Part shown: positions 60,074 through 64,000 of the stretch, one piece after another
How positions within the stretch are numbered: the stretch's first letter is position 1
Layout of the letters: the number at the start of each line of letters is the position of its first letter
Program-made: the position numbers and the translations under genes
Notes under the pieces: generated by a model
What the model saw: only the letters and a program-made list of their open reading frames with translations
Told to the model about the DNA's origin: nothing
Databases searched by the model: none
Assembly (NCBI GenBank): GCA_005765155.1
Contig: VCCP01000001.1
Location: forward strand, 1,674,001-1,738,000
Direction of reading: 5' to 3'
Length of the DNA: 64,000 nucleotides
From: Zelopaecilomyces penicillatus
Lineage: Eukaryota; Ascomycota; Sordariomycetes; Hypocreales; Pseudodiploosporaceae

Positions 60074-62131
60074 TCATTCATTCTCCACATCATCCCCGTC
60101 ACTCATTTCAATATCGTCCTCACTACAACTCTCCTCAGTTGAAGAAGAGGAAGGAACTGTGGTGTTATCATCCAACGGCCAGTCACCAGTATCCCGGTCT
60201 TCCTGCTCCATCCACACGTTCCAGTCCCATGCTGTATCCGTTTCCTCTTCGTGATAGGACTGCCAGGCCTCGGCCTGCAGTGCCTCCTCCTCATTTACAT
60301 CCGGAGTAGCACCAATAAGCGCCGCATTGACGAAGTTGGCCCAAGAGCTCCCGTCATCAAGCTGTGGAACTTCCGATGTTTGATCTCTCGGTTGAGGATT
60401 TACAATGTAGCCGCGATTGATCTCATCGTCAAGACTGTAAGGGCGTTCCTCTCCGTCGCTGTGGTAGTCATCGATGTTTTCACCGCACCATGCCATGGCA
60501 CGCAAACGATCGTCTTCATCGTCCTCGATAATCTGCTGCTGTTGTTCTGGAGAAAGCTCATTGAATCGTTTCTTTAGAGTGTGTTTGTGCTTCCAGTGAT
60601 GAGTCGTGTCCATGTGGGCAAGGACTTTCTCATCATCCGAGATATAAATTTCTTCCTCAGTTGGGACAATGTTCTCGCCAGTCTGCCAGTCAAAGTAGCC
60701 CCATAACATCATGTGCGTAATATGCTCATCCAAATCTAAACCCCTGGACACAGCTTCTAGAGGTATAAGCTCGTCAGGGCGGAGGAGATGTGCATCGCCA
60801 AGGCCCCAGCTCTCTAGATGTCCGATACCAACTTCATCATATGGCACGCCATGCACAGTTCGGTCAAAGTAATTGCTTCCCCAGTGATCCGGCGGGACTT
60901 CGAAATCATAGCGCACCCTAAGCTCCAAGGCTTCAGACAGCTTGGTGAACCTCTTGCGCATCAGAAGCTGCCACAAAGGATACAAGCCCTTCTGTCCCAT
61001 CATCAGATGGAGTAGATCCAAACTGTTTGGACCATACGTCGGATCATTGAAATGCAGCCCAAGCTTAACGAAGAGGAATTGGGCATTGTATAAGTCGCGG
61101 TTGGTCCAAAATTGCTTGTTGCGGAGAAGTGCTTGTCGTTGCCCTGATGTAGAGATATCCATAAGTAGCCAGAGGCGTAGGAGTGTGCTATACATTGTAG
61201 GTGGCATACGATGGCCGTTCCTAGCCATCATGGCAATAATCTCTCGGCAAGATCGGTCTCGACCAAGAACCAGCTGGAGGTACTTGAGGCCAGGAACTGA
61301 TCGCACATCCTGGTACTGGGAACGCCTGGCCCAAGATTTCCCCTGAATCTGATCGTTCCATGTTCTCCCTGCTGGGTCTGGGATAAGATGCTTGCGATAC
61401 AGCTTGAAGGTGAAGATGCGACCCGCCTCTGGAGCCTGGTAAGTGATCCAGCTCCGTATACTGGACAGAATGTAGCCGCTGACAGAATTGTTGAATGCCC
61501 TGTTGGCCCGATACAAGCTAACGATATCCTCTGGGCGAAGATGCTTCCCTAACTCAACAGCGAGCTCAACATGTTGGCATAACCCGGTAATTATATCGTG
61601 TCCATTATGCTTGAGACTGAGATTTGACATGCAATTCTCAACTGAGGCATATGGGTCTGTTTTCCCAAAGTATTCATCAAGACCATCGTCGGTGAATCTG
61701 AATCTTTTCGCTCTCTTTCCATCCGTCTCTTCTTCGGATATTTTGACTTTGTCTAGGTCCTTGAGCATGTCGATGGGATCCACGCCCATCTGGGCGTCCA
61801 TCTCAATTTCATCCCAAATGGTGATGCCTCGGATTTGCATTTCCTGTTCGGCAGCCTTTTGCCGCTCAGCCTCCACCTCAACCTCGCGAGCTGCATGTTG
61901 TCTGATTGCCTCTACCATCTGCAAAGCAGTGATAGGCTTTCCCTCGCTTTTGGCATGGAGCTCACGTAGCTCTTGCAAAGCCATGTGTGCAAACATATCA
62001 GCATCGCGGCGGCTGAGACCCTGAGCTTGGGCATTGCGTTTCAAATGGTTGGGATTGAAAGGCATGGGCATATCGTAAACCGGCCTGTCGCCGAACATGT
62101 TGGATGCGGTGCGGCGTAAAGGCACCGACAT
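60074..62131 (-). CDS. large conserved-looking protein of unknown function
   Basis: Intronless, 685 residues from the ATG at 62131. The N-terminal ~140 residues are helical and charged (LSRRDADMFAHMALQELREL). The middle (about 170-470) is a globular, helix-rich region with many Trp/Tyr residues (for example GYILSSIRSWITYQAPE, SRYQ/SQYQDVRSVPGLKYLQL, MYSTLLRLWLLMD, LLHLMMGQKGLYPLWQLLMR). It is followed by acidic and Trp-rich segments, and a strongly acidic Ser/Glu/Asp tail. No signal peptide or membrane helix is evident. I recognise no catalytic motif; the layout reminds me of fungal F-box-associated or hypothetical core proteins, but no F-box is clear. A 686-codon frame with natural composition makes it certainly coding. 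Confidence 0.72.
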   Translation of the reverse strand: MSVPLRRTASNMFGDRPVYDMPMPFNPNHLKRNAQAQGLSRRDADMFAHMALQELRELHAKSEGKPITALQMVEAIRQHAAREVEVEAERQKAAEQEMQIRGITIWDEIEMDAQMGVDPIDMLKDLDKVKISEEETDGKRAKRFRFTDDGLDEYFGKTDPYASVENCMSNLSLKHNGHDIITGLCQHVELAVELGKHLRPEDIVSLYRANRAFNNSVSGYILSSIRSWITYQAPEAGRIFTFKLYRKHLIPDPAGRTWNDQIQGKSWARRSQYQDVRSVPGLKYLQLVLGRDRSCREIIAMMARNGHRMPPTMYSTLLRLWLLMDISTSGQRQALLRNKQFWTNRDLYNAQFLFVKLGLHFNDPTYGPNSLDLLHLMMGQKGLYPLWQLLMRKRFTKLSEALELRVRYDFEVPPDHWGSNYFDRTVHGVPYDEVGIGHLESWGLGDAHLLRPDELIPLEAVSRGLDLDEHITHMMLWGYFDWQTGENIVPTEEEIYISDDEKVLAHMDTTHHWKHKHTLKKRFNELSPEQQQQIIEDDEDDRLRAMAWCGENIDDYHSDGEERPYSLDDEINRGYIVNPQPRDQTSEVPQLDDGSSWANFVNAALIGATPDVNEEEALQAEAWQSYHEEETDTAWDWNVWMEQEDRDTGDWPLDDNTTVPSSSSTEESCSEDDIEMSDGDDVENE

Positions 62132-62776
62132 GATGGCGGTTGACGGCTGTACGGCTTGGGGAAAAAGAAGGAAGAAGAAGGGTAAACAGTCGCTAAGTTC
62201 GTTTGCAAGAAGATATCATATCGTTTGGTGACCCTTGTACTGTTACAAGCTTGATATTGTCCACACCCTTTCATCACTAACCACCATGAGTGAAGATGGA
62301 TTTCAAGGGGTTGTGTGGATGTGGAGGTATGAGCGACGCACCTTGTCGAAGGGAAGGCAGTTCTTCTTATTGTTACCAAATAAAACGGCGAGAACAATGG
62401 GATGAGTGATCCCAAATTCAAGTCAAGTGACCTGTCTCTGACAGTCTTTCGCTGAGTAAAATGTAGCAGTATGCTTGTGCCAGCCGAAATCGGGGTCTGC
62501 CAGCTGGCCAGGCGACACCTGCTACGATGACGAATTTCGGGCAGCTTTCAACTTGATATATTCCCTAGAGCACTGCCTGTAAACTATTACCTACTGGTAG
62601 GTAGGAGAGCGCCTATACAACCCCAAGTGTAATTCTCAACTCTTGATACAACGTTCTTAAACCCCCTGCTGGTGAGGCGAGCCTTTTGAAGACCTTGTTT
62701 GTTGCCATTGCTGCCAGAGCTTCTCTGTATCCTCATCCTATGAAGATCGACTCTTCTCCACGAACTTCCACCTCAA
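62132..62776. other. intergenic, tandem minus-strand genes
   Basis: 645 bp between the hat2 stop and the start of the 685-residue gene. Contains the inverted repeat at 62588. Otherwise nothing recognised. Confidence 0.5.
62588..62603. repeat. TACCTA/TAGGTA inverted repeat, 4-nt spacer
   Basis: Perfect arms around a CTGG spacer, 457 bp upstream of the 62131 ATG; fifth member of the set. Confidence 0.65.
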
Positions 62777-64000
62777 CTATCGGTCAAGCTCATCGACTGG
62801 CAAATCGCCGTCGTCCTTCCCCACAATGGATTCTGCGACCTTCCAGATTTGCAACAAATTGTCCTCTGCAGCACTTGCTACAAGCCATGGCTCATTGGGA
62901 TTCCAGCTAAAGTCGGCTAAATGGTTTGTATGCCCGCCATGCATAAAAAGGCTGTTACAACAAATAGTAGTTAGTACACCATAAGGGGAAGAAGGTGCGA
63001 TGTCCGGACAACTTACAGTTCTGGTGGACCATCGTCCAGATCATCTGGCAGTTGCTCTTCGCCGACGCGGGAGAGATCCCAGAAAATGACTCTTCTGTCG
63101 TAGCTACCGCTTCCCAAGATACCTGCCTCTGTAGGATGCCACGCCAGAGATGTCACAGCATCATTGTGGCCTTCCAGAGTATGTACCTTCTCCTTAACAT
63201 TTCGTAGGTCCCAGATACCGATCGTCTTGTCTGCAGAGGCGGTGGCAACAAGAACCTCAGATGTGGGATTAAAGGCAAGGGCGTTGATGGCATCCTGGTG
63301 GCCACGCTTAGCGACAAGGGCGGCCTTGTTCGTTTCACTACTTCGTATGTCTACAATCTGTAGAGTGTGGTCGTCCGATACAGAGCCAACGAAGTTTCTC
63401 GAAATAGGATGGTACTGAACATCGTTCACAATCTGCGTATGGTGAGTGTACCGGCGGGCCGGCCGAAGTATTTTCGAGTCTGCTTCCAGAGTTTTTAGGT
63501 CCCTGTTTCCATATTAGTTTCGACTGAACGCAATCGTCTATTCAAGATAGACTCGACCTACCAAAGGCACATTGTCCTGTCCTCGCTACCGGAAGCCAAG
63601 CAACCTTCCTCGTGCGGACTCCAGTTGAGGCCGAATCCCTCCGATTTATGGCCCACCAGCTCAATCTGAGCGTTGACCTTGCCCAAAGAGGCTGGTTGCA
63701 GAGGATGCTTTGTCCTGTCAAAGATAAGGATTTTGCCATCGACACACAAAGTGGCAATAATGTCTGGGTTTTGAGGCTGATAGCGAGCCTTATTGACCTC
63801 CCCAGGATGCTCAATCTTTTGCACAATGTCGCATTTGATGGCAGCAACATCTCCTGCCTTACCATAGCCACCAATTTCCCCCCTTTCCTCATCATAGTCA
63901 TCGGGATTAGGCACAACGGCCTTGGGGATTTGAACATCAGCAATTTGGAGGAAATTGGTGCTTCCATCAGAGGTGTGAGTGCCTAGCAACAGTCGATGCA
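62777..64000 (-). CDS. hat2: histone acetyltransferase type B subunit Hat2 (RbAp46/48, Msi1-like), 5' end missing
   Basis: WD40 histone chaperone that binds H4 and partners Hat1; relatives also serve CAF-1 and deacetylase complexes. Visible exons are 64000-63562 (continuing past the window edge), 63502-63017 and 62951-62777, together about 366 residues in one frame. The first reads RLLLGTHTSDGSTNFLQIADVQ, the conserved strand after the N-terminal H4-binding helix, so roughly the first 60-70 residues lie outside. WD repeats include DIIATLCVDGKILIFD, CLASGSEDRTMCLWDL, VLVATASADKTIGIWD and GILGSGSYDRRVIFWD. The acidic PDDLDDGPPELLFMHGGH loop is diagnostic of the RbAp48 group. The last repeat PWLVASAAEDNLLQIWK precedes a short C-terminal helix. 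Two introns of 59 and 65 nt. Confidence 0.93.

Overview
This window is nuclear DNA of a filamentous ascomycete (Pezizomycotina). Gene content and protein style point to Sordariomycetes, probably Hypocreales, but no species can be named from sequence alone. The evidence is short spliceosomal introns (about 50-95 nt) with GTANGT/GTGAGT donors, CTRAY-like branch points and C/TAG acceptors, genes on both strands without operons, CT-rich leaders, a dispersed intron-bearing tRNA, and recognisable fungal housekeeping proteins. Exon models below were joined by hand at GT..AG sites; each one that I give as exact keeps a single open frame across all its junctions.

Layout. 1-5 kb: the 3' end of a proline-rich gene, then the APC/C subunit Cdc23/Apc8 (+) and a small GPI-anchored wall protein (-). 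5-12 kb: about 7 kb with no convincing gene, ending in a strong-looking promoter and a secreted DNase1/thaumatin-like protein at 12.1 kb. 14-21 kb: Vps54 (-) and Mcm5 (+), divergent, then a GNAT acetyltransferase. 21.7-29.5 kb: a gene-poor, accessory-looking stretch with a probable DUF6594-type membrane protein and a doubtful second gene. 29.5-42.4 kb: a dense core block with an unknown membrane protein (-) sharing a short promoter with Utp13 (+), Sad1/Usp39 (+), a class II eIF4E (-), tRNA-Ser(UGA) (-), Loc1 (+) and a seven-exon Eht1/YheT-type hydrolase (-). 44.6-64 kb: an RS-rich Ctk1/CDK12-type kinase (+), two conserved-looking proteins of unknown function (48.7 and 60.1 kb, -), a Pmp3/Sna-type proteolipid (-), Nrp1 (+) and the 3' part of Hat2 (-, running off the right edge).

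Function. Most recognised genes are housekeeping: cell cycle and replication (Cdc23, Mcm5), ribosome assembly (Utp13, Loc1), splicing (Sad1), CTD phosphorylation (Ctk1), translation (eIF4E-2, tRNA-Ser), vesicle tethering (Vps54) and chromatin (Hat2). I see no biosynthetic cluster, intact transposon, CRISPR array or other obvious new system. The most unusual signals are a recurring intergenic inverted repeat (TACCTA / TAGGTA arms with a 0-4 nt spacer, or overlapping), the 7-kb gene desert, the DUF6594-containing island and several conserved-looking orphan proteins.
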